The position numbers and the translations under genes are program-made. A model generated the notes under the pieces. The model worked only from the letters and a program-made list of their open reading frames with translations, made no database searches and was not told the origin of the DNA. A stretch of DNA of 64,000 bases, from contig NZ_PYSY02000002.1 of assembly GCF_003049685.1 (NCBI RefSeq), forward strand, positions 1,215,501 through 1,279,500. Direction: 5' to 3'. Positions 18,426 to 28,565 of this stretch are shown piece after piece. This stretch comes from Brucella pituitosa. GTDB lineage: Bacteria > Pseudomonadota > Alphaproteobacteria > Rhizobiales > Rhizobiaceae. How positions within the stretch are numbered: position 1 is the first letter of the stretch; each line of letters opens with the position of its first letter.

Positions 18426-21131
18426 TTGGTATCGGACGATCTTCGCCTTGGCGATATGAGGCCCTCCCCCGATGCGCTGCTTGAACAGGCAGAGCGCGAA
18501 ACGCGCGGCCGTCTCAAGATATTTCTGGGAGCAGCACCCGGCGTCGGCAAGACCTATGAAATGCTGATGTCGGGCCGGGCCCGCAAGGCGGACGGCATTG
18601 ATGTGGTGATCGGCATTGTCGAGACGCATGGGCGACAGGAAACGGAAGCGCTTGTCGATGGACTTGAAATCATCGACCGCAAGCCGGTGTCCTATCATGG
18701 CCACCAGCTCGATGAGATGGACATCGACGCCATCCTCAAAAGACAGCCGCAACTGGTTCTGGTGGATGAGCTCGCCCACACCAATGCACCGGGCAGCCGT
18801 CATCCCAAGCGTTATCAGGATGTCGAGGAAATTCTGGCACGCGGGATCGACGTTTATACCACGCTCAATATCCAGCATGTCGAAAGCCTCAATGATGTGG
18901 TGGCGCAGATCACCCGCATTCGTGTGCGCGAAACCGTGCCAGACAGCATCATTGACCGGGCCGACGATATCGAACTGATCGATCTCACGCCGGACGATCT
19001 CATAAAGAGGCTCGATCAAGGCAAGATCTATCTGCCCAAAACCGCAAAGCGCGCCATTCGCAACTATTTCTCTCCCGGCAATCTGACTGCTTTGCGAGAG
19101 CTTGCACTCCGCCGTACTGCGCAGCGGGTTGACGAGCAGTTGCTGACCCATATGCGCGCCAATGCCATCCAGGGACCATGGGCCGCCGGTGACAGGGTGC
19201 TTGTTGCTGTCGACCAGCGCGCAAACAGCGCTTCACTGGTCCGCTATGCCCGGCGGCTTGCCGACCGGATGCGTGCACCCTGGGCTGCCATCCACATCGA
19301 GACGCCGCGTTCCGCCAGTCTTTCCGATGAAGCCAAAGATCGGCTTGCCGCAACCATGCGACTTGCCGAGCAGCTTGGCGGCGAGACCATCATCATTCCC
19401 GGCCAGAGCATTGCCGAAGACCTCGTGCGTTATGCCACAACGCATAATTTTACGCATATCGTTGCCGGAAAATCGGCCAAGCCACGCTGGCGTGAGGCAA
19501 TCGAAGGCTCAGTCGGACATGCGCTGATCCGCCGTTCCGGAGCGATCGACGTTCATATCACGGCCGCCGCTGATCGCGACAATGCCAGTTCTGCCCGCAG
19601 CATTAAAACCGTCAGCCATCCAACCGGATATAATCTCAAGCCCTATCTTGCAGCATCTCTTGTCACAGCCTGTGCGCTTGGTGTCGGGCTTCTGCTCGAC
19701 CAGTTTCTCGATGTGCGAAGCATCGCTCTGGTTTTCGTTGTGGGCGTTCTCGGCGTTGCGGTCACGCTCGGCCTCTGGCCAGCGCTGTTCGTCTCGGTTT
19801 TAAGCGCGTTTGCCTATAATTTCTTCTTTCTCTCGCCGCTCTACACTTTATCCATCGCCGATCCCGAAAGCGTGGTGGCGCTTGCGTTCTTCCTGCTTGT
19901 CAGCTTCGTTGCGAGTAATCTGGCAAGCCGCGTCCAACGACAGGCGACTGCCGCACGCCAGCGCGCACATATGACCGAGGATCTTTATCTGTTCAGCAAG
20001 AAGCTCGCAGGAACCGGCTCGCTGGACGATGTATTGTGGGCCACCGCCTTTCAGATCGCTTCCATGCTTAAGGTACGGGTCGTCATCCTGCTGCCGGAAG
20101 GCGAAAGCATCGCCGTTCGTGCGGGCTATCCGCCGGATGACAGCCTTGTCGATGCCGATATAGCTGCCGCACATTGGGCCTGGGAGCATGAACTGCCGGC
20201 GGGACGTGGTGCAGATACCTTACCCGGCGCCAAGCGGCTTTATCTTCCGCTTAAAACCGCGCGAACCTCCGTGGGCGTGATCGGCCTCGACAATGATAGG
20301 CAGGGGCCAATTCTTACGCCGGAACAGCAAAGGCTTTTTGAAGCGCTCAGTGATCAGGCGGCCATTGCCATCGAGCGTGTGCAGCTTGTGGGCGATGTTG
20401 AGCGCGCCAAGCTTGCAGCAGAGGCAGACAAGCTCCGCTCGGCGCTTCTCACCTCCATATCGCACGATCTTAAAACGCCGCTTGCGGGCATTATGGGTGC
20501 TGCCACCACATTGCGCGACTATTCTGGTTCACTGCCGGATAATGATCGCACCGAATTGCTCTCGACCATTGTCGAGCAATCCGAGCGGCTCAATCGTTTC
20601 ATTGCCAATCTGCTCGACATGACGCGGATTGAATCGGGCGCTATGGAGCCCAATCTGTCGCTGTATTATCTCGGCGATATTGTGGGTACAGCGCTTCATC
20701 GTGCCACCAAGATTTTGGCGCGTCATAAAGTTCAGGTGGCAGTGCCAACCGACCTTCCTATGGTGCGGCTTGATGCGGTTTTATTCGAGCAGGTGCTGTT
20801 CAATCTTTTGGACAATGCCGCGAAATATGCGCCGCAAGGTTCAGAAATCGCCCTTGAAGCGCATGTCGAACGTGGCCGTGTGACGCTCGAAATCAGCGAT
20901 CATGGCCCCGGCATTCCCAATGTCGATCTTGAACGGATTTTCGATACGTTCTATCGCGTGCGCAAGGGTGATCATGTGCAGGCAGGAACCGGACTTGGTC
21001 TTTCCATCGCACGTGGCTTTACTGAAGCAATGGGCGGAACCATTCGTGCCGGAAACAGAGCTGACGGTTCCGGTGCATGTTTCACATTAACCATACCGCT
21101 GCCGGTTCAAGAAACGGACAAGAACGCATGA
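18426..21131 (+). CDS. kdpD: Osmosensitive potassium sensor histidine kinase KdpD
   Basis: A sensor kinase of about 901 residues. The N-terminal KdpD domain has Walker A (GAAPGVGKT) and Walker B-like (LVLVDELAHTN) motifs. A universal-stress-protein-like domain, four transmembrane segments, a GAF domain and a HisKA/HATPase module (SISHDLKTPLAGI, NLLDNAAKY, GTGLGLSI) follow. The start is uncertain. The frame is open back to 18297, but that part lies in a dispersed repeat. TTG at 18426 has GAGGA nine bases upstream; ATG at 18456 is the alternative. It controls kdp expression with KdpE. Confidence 0.93.
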   Translation: MVSDDLRLGDMRPSPDALLEQAERETRGRLKIFLGAAPGVGKTYEMLMSGRARKADGIDVVIGIVETHGRQETEALVDGLEIIDRKPVSYHGHQLDEMDIDAILKRQPQLVLVDELAHTNAPGSRHPKRYQDVEEILARGIDVYTTLNIQHVESLNDVVAQITRIRVRETVPDSIIDRADDIELIDLTPDDLIKRLDQGKIYLPKTAKRAIRNYFSPGNLTALRELALRRTAQRVDEQLLTHMRANAIQGPWAAGDRVLVAVDQRANSASLVRYARRLADRMRAPWAAIHIETPRSASLSDEAKDRLAATMRLAEQLGGETIIIPGQSIAEDLVRYATTHNFTHIVAGKSAKPRWREAIEGSVGHALIRRSGAIDVHITAAADRDNASSARSIKTVSHPTGYNLKPYLAASLVTACALGVGLLLDQFLDVRSIALVFVVGVLGVAVTLGLWPALFVSVLSAFAYNFFFLSPLYTLSIADPESVVALAFFLLVSFVASNLASRVQRQATAARQRAHMTEDLYLFSKKLAGTGSLDDVLWATAFQIASMLKVRVVILLPEGESIAVRAGYPPDDSLVDADIAAAHWAWEHELPAGRGADTLPGAKRLYLPLKTARTSVGVIGLDNDRQGPILTPEQQRLFEALSDQAAIAIERVQLVGDVERAKLAAEADKLRSALLTSISHDLKTPLAGIMGAATTLRDYSGSLPDNDRTELLSTIVEQSERLNRFIANLLDMTRIESGAMEPNLSLYYLGDIVGTALHRATKILARHKVQVAVPTDLPMVRLDAVLFEQVLFNLLDNAAKYAPQGSEIALEAHVERGRVTLEISDHGPGIPNVDLERIFDTFYRVRKGDHVQAGTGLGLSIARGFTEAMGGTIRAGNRADGSGACFTLTIPLPVQETDKNA

Positions 21132-21832
21132 ACGACCCCAAGCCGAAAATTCTGGTGGTCGATGACGAGCCACCCATTCGCAAATTGCTGCGGGTTGGGC
21201 TTACGACCGAAGGTTATACGATCATTGAAGCGGCCACTGCGCGAGAAGCAGAAATGCTGCTCGAGAGCGAAAAGCCCGATCTCGTTCTGCTTGACCTTGG
21301 TCTGCCCGACACGGACGGCCACGAGCTCCTTCGTCTATGGCGCGAACAGGGGCTAACGCTACCGATCCTCATTCTCTCCAGCCGCACCGATGAAGCGGGC
21401 ATTGTGCGGGCACTGGAAACTGGGGCAGATGATTATGTCACCAAGCCCTTCGGCATGAAGGAGCTGGCTGCAAGAACGCGCGTTGCTCTGCGTCACAAGT
21501 TGCACCAGCAGGGCGAAAAGCCAGTGTTTCAGAGCGATGGTCTGTCAGTCGATCTGGTGAGGCGCATCGTCAAGCTGGATGAGACAGAGATAAAGCTCTC
21601 GCCAAAAGAATATGAAATCCTGCGCCTGCTCGTGCAGCATTCGGGCAAGGTGCTGACACATCAGTATATTCTGAGCCATGTTTGGGGACCGGCAGCCGAT
21701 GTGCAATATCTGCGCATCTATGTCCGCCAGTTGCGCCAGAAGATCGAGAAATCTCCCGATCAACCGCATTACATTCTGACAGAAACAGGTGTCGGCTATC
21801 GCCTGCGCGAAGCCGACCCAATGGGCATCTGA
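21128..21832 (+). CDS. kdpE: Response regulator KdpE (OmpR family)
   Basis: The 234-residue response regulator paired with KdpD. The receiver domain has VVDDEPPIRKLL, phospho-acceptor Asp in LVLLDLGLPD, and KPFGMKELAAR. The C-terminal winged helix includes SPKEYEILRLLVQHSGKVLTH. The ATG overlaps the kdpD stop (ATGA). Confidence 0.95.
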   Translation: MNDPKPKILVVDDEPPIRKLLRVGLTTEGYTIIEAATAREAEMLLESEKPDLVLLDLGLPDTDGHELLRLWREQGLTLPILILSSRTDEAGIVRALETGADDYVTKPFGMKELAARTRVALRHKLHQQGEKPVFQSDGLSVDLVRRIVKLDETEIKLSPKEYEILRLLVQHSGKVLTHQYILSHVWGPAADVQYLRIYVRQLRQKIEKSPDQPHYILTETGVGYRLREADPMGI

Positions 21833-21834
21833 TA

Positions 21835-22359
21835 TCAGGCTTTCGTCGTTTTGGACTTTTTCAGCGTCTTGCCGTGATTGGAAATCCAGTCCATGGCCGC
21901 CAGAAGCACACCCGAAATTACGAAAACCAAATGGATGATGACCATCCACTTGATGTGGTCGGCGGAGTATTTGGCAACGTCCATGAAGACTTTGAGAAGA
22001 TGGATACCTGAAATCGCCACGATGGAGGCGACCAGCTTCAGCTTGAGCGCTGAGAAATCGACTTCGCCCTGCCAATCAGGACGGTCCTTGTGATCGGCGA
22101 GATCCATGCGGCTGACGAAGTTTTCATAACCTGCAAAAATCACTATCATCAGGAGATTGGCAGCAAGGCTGAGGTCGATCAGCGCCAGCACGCCAAGAAC
22201 AGCATCATTGACGGTCATCGATGGGATGATCAACGCCAAATGCCATAGCTCAACCATAAAAACCCACACCAGAATGACCAACGCCAAAGCGAGGCCAATA
22301 TACATGGGCGCCATCAGCCAGCGACTGGCGAAAAGGCTGCGTTCGATCAGTCGTTCCAT
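21835..22359 (-). CDS. YqhA/UPF0114-family membrane protein
   Basis: A 174-residue protein with three or four membrane spans and the UPF0114 pattern: ERLIERSLFASRWLMAPMYIGL at the N-terminus and IFAGYENFVSR in the middle. No function is established for the family. It is convergent with kdpE (2-base gap) and ends just before the autotransporter gene's own convergent neighbourhood; GGAG precedes its ATG. Confidence 0.85.
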   Translation of the reverse strand: MERLIERSLFASRWLMAPMYIGLALALVILVWVFMVELWHLALIIPSMTVNDAVLGVLALIDLSLAANLLMIVIFAGYENFVSRMDLADHKDRPDWQGEVDFSALKLKLVASIVAISGIHLLKVFMDVAKYSADHIKWMVIIHLVFVISGVLLAAMDWISNHGKTLKKSKTTKA

Positions 22360-22427
22360 GGTGTGCTCCTAAAATCTGGCAGGAGACGCCACTATCACGC
22401 GGGCGTGATCGCAGCAAGATAGTGTTT

Positions 22428-25172
22428 TCACCACTTCACGTTCAAACCGATATTGCCTTCCCATATGCGGTTGCGCTCGCCACCGAGATTGGTGGTGTAA
22501 TCGGCAGTCGCGTAAAGACTTGCCTTCTCGGTGATGTCGAGGGTGAGGCCGCCACCAACTTCCAGCGAAGTGCCTTTCAGGTCCGTCACAATCGGATCAG
22601 TGGCAAAACGCACAGTCTGATCGGATGAGAAATTCTGCCAGAGATTGGCTTTCAGATAGGGACGCAGCTTGCCGATGGATGTGTCCTCAGCGCCCTGTAA
22701 GCGCATCCCGATACGTCCGGTCCAGGCGTTGTCTGAATCAAAGGATACAGATGAATAACGGTCTGCCTGATCATCAAGCGAGAGGCTTTGCCAGATGAGC
22801 TGCGCCTGCGGCTCCAGCGTCCAGCTTTCGCTCAGCGCAATCGGGTATCCGCCTTCCAGCGAAGCCGTTACGCCATGACCGTCGACATCGATGCTCTGCC
22901 CTTCATTCGAACTCGCATCGCCGCCATACCATGTACCCATCAGCACGGCATCGAGATACCCGCCTTGCGGGCCGATATGCGTCCAGTAACCGCCAAAGCT
23001 GGTGCCGGTTATTTCGAGATCACCCACGGCAAGATCATTCCAGCCGAGCGCCTGACCTGTGATATCGCCGGTCACACGGGCATAGCCAAAAAACAGGCCG
23101 AAGCGGTCGGAATGGCCACTATCCGTTTCGCGGCCCCAAAGATCCTGGCCAGCCTGAATACCAAAGAGCTTGCCATCAAGGCCCGGTGCAACTGTACCCT
23201 TCCACTTTGTATCGATATCCTGTCCGAACAGACGCGCCCAAGTGGACGGCAGATAACCGCCGCTTCTGAGAAGATCCTGTTCGCCACGGCGCTCGTGGAA
23301 TGTTCCGAGTGTTGTGAGTGCCAGATGATGCGCCACAGGAGGCAAGGCGGAGTAAACGGGAACCTCGACGCGATAAAGTGGAACGACATCGCCTTCGACA
23401 CGTGTAGCACCCGGCGATGGCGGGACCGCACCCTCAAAGCCGATCTGCGGCGTTACCGCCTGTCCATTGGAGGTCGCCGGTGGATTTGCCGCCTCAGCAG
23501 GAGGCGGTGCCGGAGGCGCTTCTGGTTGAGGTGAGTTTTCCGTCACTGGTGCAGACGTATCCTCAGGATCGGGGTCATTCGGATCGATCGGCAATGGTGC
23601 TGGCGGCTGTTCCAGTGCTGGTGGAGGCGCGGAAGTTTCAGGGGCTTCCGGTGTCAGTGCTTCCGGAATAACAGGCGCAGGTTGGCTACCGCTGACCAAG
23701 GTCGAACGCAAATACCAGTTTTCATTGGTGTTGGCGGAAACGCCACCTTTAAACAGGAAATATTCGTAAGCACCGGCGGCAGCGCGTCCCTTGAGCGCGA
23801 AGGCCCCGCTTGTGGTTGTCGCACCGTTCAGTGCCTGCACAACCATGATGCCATCGGAAACCGTCGATGCGCCTGTGCCGCCAACATTGTTGACGACAAT
23901 ACCGGTCGAACCGGATGCATTACCGGTATCAATGACCAGTTTGTCTGATGGCGATGCATCGGCACCAAGCACGGTATCAACGAACAGGTGACCATTCTGA
24001 CCGGTGTAATTGCCCTTGATGGTGAATGTATCGCTTGTGCCTGAGCCACCATTGGTCAGATCGATACGACCAGCGTTGAAGACTGAAGCAAGCTGACTGG
24101 CCGAAAACGCATTGATGCCACTTTGTGCTGATCCACCATAGATCGTGCTGGCAGCATCGATATTCAGCGTCCCGGTGCCTGTACCCGCATCGCCCAGGGT
24201 GAGGGTGGTGTCGAGCGTCAGACGGGTGTCGTTGGTGAGATTGATCGTCTCCCAACTGTCAAACCGACCAACCTTGCCTGTTTTAACATTGTTGAAAGTC
24301 AGCGCATCGACACCCTCGCCACCAGTCAGGCGCTTGGTTGCGCCAATATTGGCATCGGTCAGATTGGCAAGCACAGCCGTATCACTGTCAGCGCCCATAT
24401 CGATATTGCCATAGACAATGCCGCCGCCGTTCCAGGTGAACTGGTCATTGCCGAAGCTCATAAGAACGTCGCCGGCCACCGTACCGCCAGTAATCGTGAC
24501 ACTATCCGTCCCGCCGCTGACGCTGATATTGCCTCCGATCATGCCATCGGAAATAATGATCGTGTCATTGCCAAAACCTGCCACCAGATTACGATCAATG
24601 GTGCCGCCGGACATGTTGAAATAGTTGTTGTCGAGTTTCATGTTGACGCGGCCGATGCGGCCACCCGTCATTACGGCGTAATCACCGTCATCAAAAGCAT
24701 CGACAATGCGGCCGCCAGACATGAAGAACGTATCAAGCGCATCGCCCTGATTGAGCGAGCCAATCTCGCCGCCCGTCATGCGAAAATCATCAATACCGAG
24801 GCCCTGCTGGATATTGCCGGTGACAGTTCCGCCGGAAATCACGAAAGCATCCGCACCGTCGCCCTGAACGACATTGCCCGTGATCGTACCGGAATGAACC
24901 TCAATCCGGTCAGTGCCTGCGCCAAATGTTACATTGCCATTGACTGTACCGCTTCCGCCGGAAGGCAACAGTAAGGTGTTATTGCCATTCGTATCGGTCA
25001 AACCGCCAATTGATGTACCGCTATCGCAAATATAGGTATCGTCACCCAGCGTGGGAGAGAACGAACACGCCGCTAAAGCCGGATCGGCCTTCAGTATAAA
25101 ACTACTGATTGTAACAATGGCTGTACTTGAAAGAAAAGTTACAAAGGCAGGACAAATTACACGATGCTTCAT
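22428..25172 (-). CDS. Autotransporter (type Va) with proline-rich linker
   Basis: A 914-residue secreted/outer-membrane protein. A signal peptide (ending near LAACSF) leads into a passenger of short glycine-rich repeats (G-G-x-V-x-G-N-I), a typical beta-helix pattern. A Pro/Glu-rich linker lies around residues 500-575, and a C-terminal autotransporter beta-barrel ends in the classic final aromatic residue (NVKW). The start at 25172 has GGAGAGGG upstream; an earlier in-frame Met at 25205 does not. It is probably a surface adhesin-like protein; the ligand cannot be told from sequence. Confidence 0.88.
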   Translation of the reverse strand: MKHRVICPAFVTFLSSTAIVTISSFILKADPALAACSFSPTLGDDTYICDSGTSIGGLTDTNGNNTLLLPSGGSGTVNGNVTFGAGTDRIEVHSGTITGNVVQGDGADAFVISGGTVTGNIQQGLGIDDFRMTGGEIGSLNQGDALDTFFMSGGRIVDAFDDGDYAVMTGGRIGRVNMKLDNNYFNMSGGTIDRNLVAGFGNDTIIISDGMIGGNISVSGGTDSVTITGGTVAGDVLMSFGNDQFTWNGGGIVYGNIDMGADSDTAVLANLTDANIGATKRLTGGEGVDALTFNNVKTGKVGRFDSWETINLTNDTRLTLDTTLTLGDAGTGTGTLNIDAASTIYGGSAQSGINAFSASQLASVFNAGRIDLTNGGSGTSDTFTIKGNYTGQNGHLFVDTVLGADASPSDKLVIDTGNASGSTGIVVNNVGGTGASTVSDGIMVVQALNGATTTSGAFALKGRAAAGAYEYFLFKGGVSANTNENWYLRSTLVSGSQPAPVIPEALTPEAPETSAPPPALEQPPAPLPIDPNDPDPEDTSAPVTENSPQPEAPPAPPPAEAANPPATSNGQAVTPQIGFEGAVPPSPGATRVEGDVVPLYRVEVPVYSALPPVAHHLALTTLGTFHERRGEQDLLRSGGYLPSTWARLFGQDIDTKWKGTVAPGLDGKLFGIQAGQDLWGRETDSGHSDRFGLFFGYARVTGDITGQALGWNDLAVGDLEITGTSFGGYWTHIGPQGGYLDAVLMGTWYGGDASSNEGQSIDVDGHGVTASLEGGYPIALSESWTLEPQAQLIWQSLSLDDQADRYSSVSFDSDNAWTGRIGMRLQGAEDTSIGKLRPYLKANLWQNFSSDQTVRFATDPIVTDLKGTSLEVGGGLTLDITEKASLYATADYTTNLGGERNRIWEGNIGLNVKW

Positions 25173-25205
25173 TAGCCCTCTCCATTTTGCAGCCAGCGGC
25201 AGCAA

Positions 25206-25380
25206 AGTGATAATGAGGTATTTTTTATATTAGGCAAGGCGGTTATTTGAATATAATTAAGGAAATATGCTCTCTATAATTTGTTGCTATTTCAATATTT
25301 TAAGAGAAATTGATATCAGAAAAGCAGTTAATCAGACATATTTAGTGGTAAATAGAATAGAGTAAGTAAGACAAAATAAT
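25206..25380. other. AT-rich intergenic region
   Basis: About 170 bases, strongly AT-rich compared with flanking genes. It probably holds the autotransporter promoter; no ORF or hairpin stands out. Confidence 0.4.
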
Positions 25381-26151
25381 TCACTTTTCGGACGTCACAA
25401 AACTTGCATAGCCATCGCCAAGCGTCTTGTCGATAAAGCTGGAATACTGGCCATAAAACGGGTCAGCCGTGGTTATCCGACCAAAAACCGGTGTTTCGAA
25501 CATCTTCATCGGGATAAGTGCCAAAGGTACGGATACAGGCGTCAGTTGTGCGCCCTGCCCTGCACGCAAGGTCGTGAGAATTCCATACATTTCGCCCGCA
25601 ATGCTTGGGCGCGAGAGAACCGCCATCCGGTATTGCCCGGATGTATTGGTCACAAGATAAACATGACCTGAAAGATGCGGGACAGAAACTCGCCCATACT
25701 GCGAAAACGACGTATCGGTGCGTTCGCGCTCCTCGAATTTGAGATGTGTGTTCTCCGCATCCCAGCTGATATGAGTGCAATAAGCGAAGATGTCGTTTCG
25801 ATTGCCGAATGACGGACGCAAAGTGAGAAACGTTCCCTCAAGCCATGAAACGGCGGCGCGCGAATAAGCGCCAAGTTCTTCCGCAGCATGTCCGTGGGGA
25901 GCCGCTGGCTTTGGCTTCTCTGTTTCCACCTGATCACGCAGCTCAAATCCCATGGCCTGCTCAAGCCGGATGATGGTGGCAAGCGTAAAGGGACGGTGTC
26001 CAGACAGCGCCTTTTCGAGCGTCGAGAGGCTGATACGTGCCTCATCGGCCAGATGCTGGCGCGAAATTCTGCGGCGCGCGATCTCCTCGCGCACACGTTC
26101 AGCAACGCGGAGATTCAACTGATCGGGCAAAACCGCATCTTGCTGAGACAT
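25381..26151 (-). CDS. XRE-family helix-turn-helix regulator
   Basis: A 256-residue protein. An N-terminal HTH (about residues 17-72) contains SRQHLADEARISLSTLEKALSGHRPFTLATIIRLEQAMG. The C-terminal domain of about 160 residues I do not recognise; it is rich in beta-strand-like segments and probably senses a ligand. It is divergent from the VIT/vWA-sortase operon and lies behind the autotransporter gene, so it may control either; this is inference. Confidence 0.8.
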   Translation of the reverse strand: MSQQDAVLPDQLNLRVAERVREEIARRRISRQHLADEARISLSTLEKALSGHRPFTLATIIRLEQAMGFELRDQVETEKPKPAAPHGHAAEELGAYSRAAVSWLEGTFLTLRPSFGNRNDIFAYCTHISWDAENTHLKFEERERTDTSFSQYGRVSVPHLSGHVYLVTNTSGQYRMAVLSRPSIAGEMYGILTTLRAGQGAQLTPVSVPLALIPMKMFETPVFGRITTADPFYGQYSSFIDKTLGDGYASFVTSEK

Positions 26152-26318
26152 GAAAACTTCCTCAATCCGTACTTTCCTTCACAATTCCACACAAAGCCAG
26201 AACCGGCAAGGTGGCTTGCGGCAAAGTCCGGACAAAACTTGGCAAAGCTTACGCTGGCGAGGAAACAGCACTCCGGCGCAAATTGTGTCCAGTTATCCGA
26301 TAGATAAAGGAGCGCACA

Positions 26319-28565
26319 ATGTCGCCTGCCTTCAGACACTCTCATAACAACGCAAGGGCAATCAGCCTCTCGCAATTCTGCAAACTCATCTGGTTTGTAA
26401 ATATGCTGATATTGCCAATCCTGGCCGTTGTTCTTTCACTTCTCAACGTGGCTGCGGCCCGTGCGGAAAAGCCAGCCTATGTAACACCGAATGCGGTGCA
26501 GAGCGGCAGCCTCCTGCTTCAGAGCAGTGAAGCTGGCCAATATGTCGAAGCGCCACGGCTTGCCACTGATTTCAACATCGATGTCAGTGGCCCCACCGCC
26601 CGCGCCCGTCTCAGTCAGGTTTTTGAAAACCCAACCAATGGCTGGGTCGAAGGGCTTTATGTCTTCCCTCTGCCTGAAGACAGTGCGGTTTATTCCCTGA
26701 AGATGATTGTCGGTGACAAGGTTATCGTCGCCGATATCAAGGAAAAGCAGGCAGCGCGTGAAATCTATGAGAAGGCAAAAAGCGAAGGCAAGAAGGCAGC
26801 TCTCATCGAACAGCAGCGCCCCAACATTTTCACCAATGCAGTTGCAAATCTCGGTCCGAATGAAAAAGTCGTCATTCAGATTGAATATCAGCAGGCGGTT
26901 CGCCTGAGCGATAATCGTTTTTCTCTGCGTGTGCCACTTGTTGTTGCACCGCGCTATAATCCTGAAAACAGCGACCCGATTATTGAAACCGCAGATATTC
27001 AGGGCGGCTGGGGACAGCAGAAAACGGAACCAACCCATGGTCCCGACAATGGCGCCATTGAAACGCCTCTCGTGATGCCGGGCGAAGACCGCACCAATCC
27101 AGTGACGATCACTGTCAATCTCAAGCCCGGTTTCCCGGCAACCGATATCAAGAGCCTTTATCACCCTGTCAAAATCGACCAGCAGGACGAGAAGACATCG
27201 AAGATTGTTCTGGATGGCAAGGCCACAGCTGATCGCGATTTCGTTCTCGAATGGCAGACTGCTGAAACCGCTATGCCCAATGTCGGCCTGTTTCGCGAAC
27301 GCGTGGGAAATGACGACTATGTGCTGGCCTATGTCACGCCGCCGGCTGTCAAAAGCTCTGCAAATCAGTCACGAGAAATCGTGTTTGTCATCGACAATTC
27401 AGGTTCGATGGGCGGAACTTCGATCAAGCAGGCCAAAGCCAGTCTTGATTATGCCCTCTCTCGTTTAAAACCCACCGACCGTTTCAACGTCATTCGTTTC
27501 GATGACACTTTGACCAAGGTATTTGATGACTCCGTCCCTGCTACGCCACTCAATATTACCGATGCCCGCGAATATGTGGCCACGCTTGACGCAGTCGGCG
27601 GAACAGAAATGCTGCCCGCATTGCACGCGGCTCTTGATGACAGCCACCAGAAAGACGGTTTGCGTCAGATCGTGTTTCTGACCGATGGCGAGATCAGCAA
27701 CGAACAGCAAATGCTTGATGTCATCGCATCACGCCGGGATCGCTCCCGCCTCTTCATGGTTGGTATCGGTTCGGCTCCCAATACCTATCTGATGAACAAG
27801 GCATCTGAACTTGGCCGTGGCACCTTTACACATATCGGCTCTGTTGAAGAGGTCGACCAGCGCATGCGTGAACTGTTCGCTAAGCTCGAAAACCCGGTCG
27901 TCACAAACGTAAAAGCCAGCTTCTCGCAAGAGGGTGTCAATCTGACGCCAGGACTTCTTCCCGATCTTTATCAGGGTGAACCGTTGGTGATCGCTGCCCG
28001 CACAAAACAGGCAACTGGCACCATTACAATTGAAGGTACAGTTGGACGGCACCCATGGACAGTGACCTTACCGCTCGATGCGGCAAGCCCGGCAGAAGGC
28101 ATTTCCAAGATCTGGGCGCGCCGCAAGATCGATGATGCTGAGGTGGACATGAAACTCGGCAAGATTACAGGACTGGCAGCCGATACACGTATTCTCACCC
28201 TCGCACTGGAGCACCATCTGGTAACACGTCTTACAAGCCTTGTTGCCGTCGATCAGACACCGGCCCGCCCGGCAAACACGCCCCTCACCCGCGCGGACAT
28301 TCCTTTGCAGCTTCCTGCCGAATGGGATTTTGATGCGCTGTTCGGTATTCGTGCAGACCGTAATGTGCTTGATCATGCCGATGCAGGTCAGGAACAGATC
28401 CTGGTTCGAAACAATGATCGTCCGGCATCGCCCGCTGTTTCAGCACCCGCAATGCCGCTGCCGCAAACCGCAACTCCGGCAACGCTCAATATGCTTCAGG
28501 GATTGGGCGTTCTGTTCATCGGGTTTCTCATCTTCTGGTTTTCGCGCCGCAAGGAGAATGCATGA
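26319..28565 (+). CDS. VIT and vWA domain protein, sortase target
   Basis: A 748-residue exported protein. It has an N-terminal signal/anchor (about residues 25-50), a VIT domain (about 60-190), and a von Willebrand A domain with a complete-looking MIDAS (FVIDNSGSMGG, DGEIS). The C-terminal sorting signal is LPQTATPA, a hydrophobic span, then RRKENA. This is the plan of the Gram-negative sortase target family found as a dedicated pair with a class GN sortase. AAAGGAG precedes the ATG. The downstream sortase gene overlaps its stop codon. The binding partner of the vWA domain is unknown. Confidence 0.88.
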   Translation: MSPAFRHSHNNARAISLSQFCKLIWFVNMLILPILAVVLSLLNVAAARAEKPAYVTPNAVQSGSLLLQSSEAGQYVEAPRLATDFNIDVSGPTARARLSQVFENPTNGWVEGLYVFPLPEDSAVYSLKMIVGDKVIVADIKEKQAAREIYEKAKSEGKKAALIEQQRPNIFTNAVANLGPNEKVVIQIEYQQAVRLSDNRFSLRVPLVVAPRYNPENSDPIIETADIQGGWGQQKTEPTHGPDNGAIETPLVMPGEDRTNPVTITVNLKPGFPATDIKSLYHPVKIDQQDEKTSKIVLDGKATADRDFVLEWQTAETAMPNVGLFRERVGNDDYVLAYVTPPAVKSSANQSREIVFVIDNSGSMGGTSIKQAKASLDYALSRLKPTDRFNVIRFDDTLTKVFDDSVPATPLNITDAREYVATLDAVGGTEMLPALHAALDDSHQKDGLRQIVFLTDGEISNEQQMLDVIASRRDRSRLFMVGIGSAPNTYLMNKASELGRGTFTHIGSVEEVDQRMRELFAKLENPVVTNVKASFSQEGVNLTPGLLPDLYQGEPLVIAARTKQATGTITIEGTVGRHPWTVTLPLDAASPAEGISKIWARRKIDDAEVDMKLGKITGLAADTRILTLALEHHLVTRLTSLVAVDQTPARPANTPLTRADIPLQLPAEWDFDALFGIRADRNVLDHADAGQEQILVRNNDRPASPAVSAPAMPLPQTATPATLNMLQGLGVLFIGFLIFWFSRRKENA

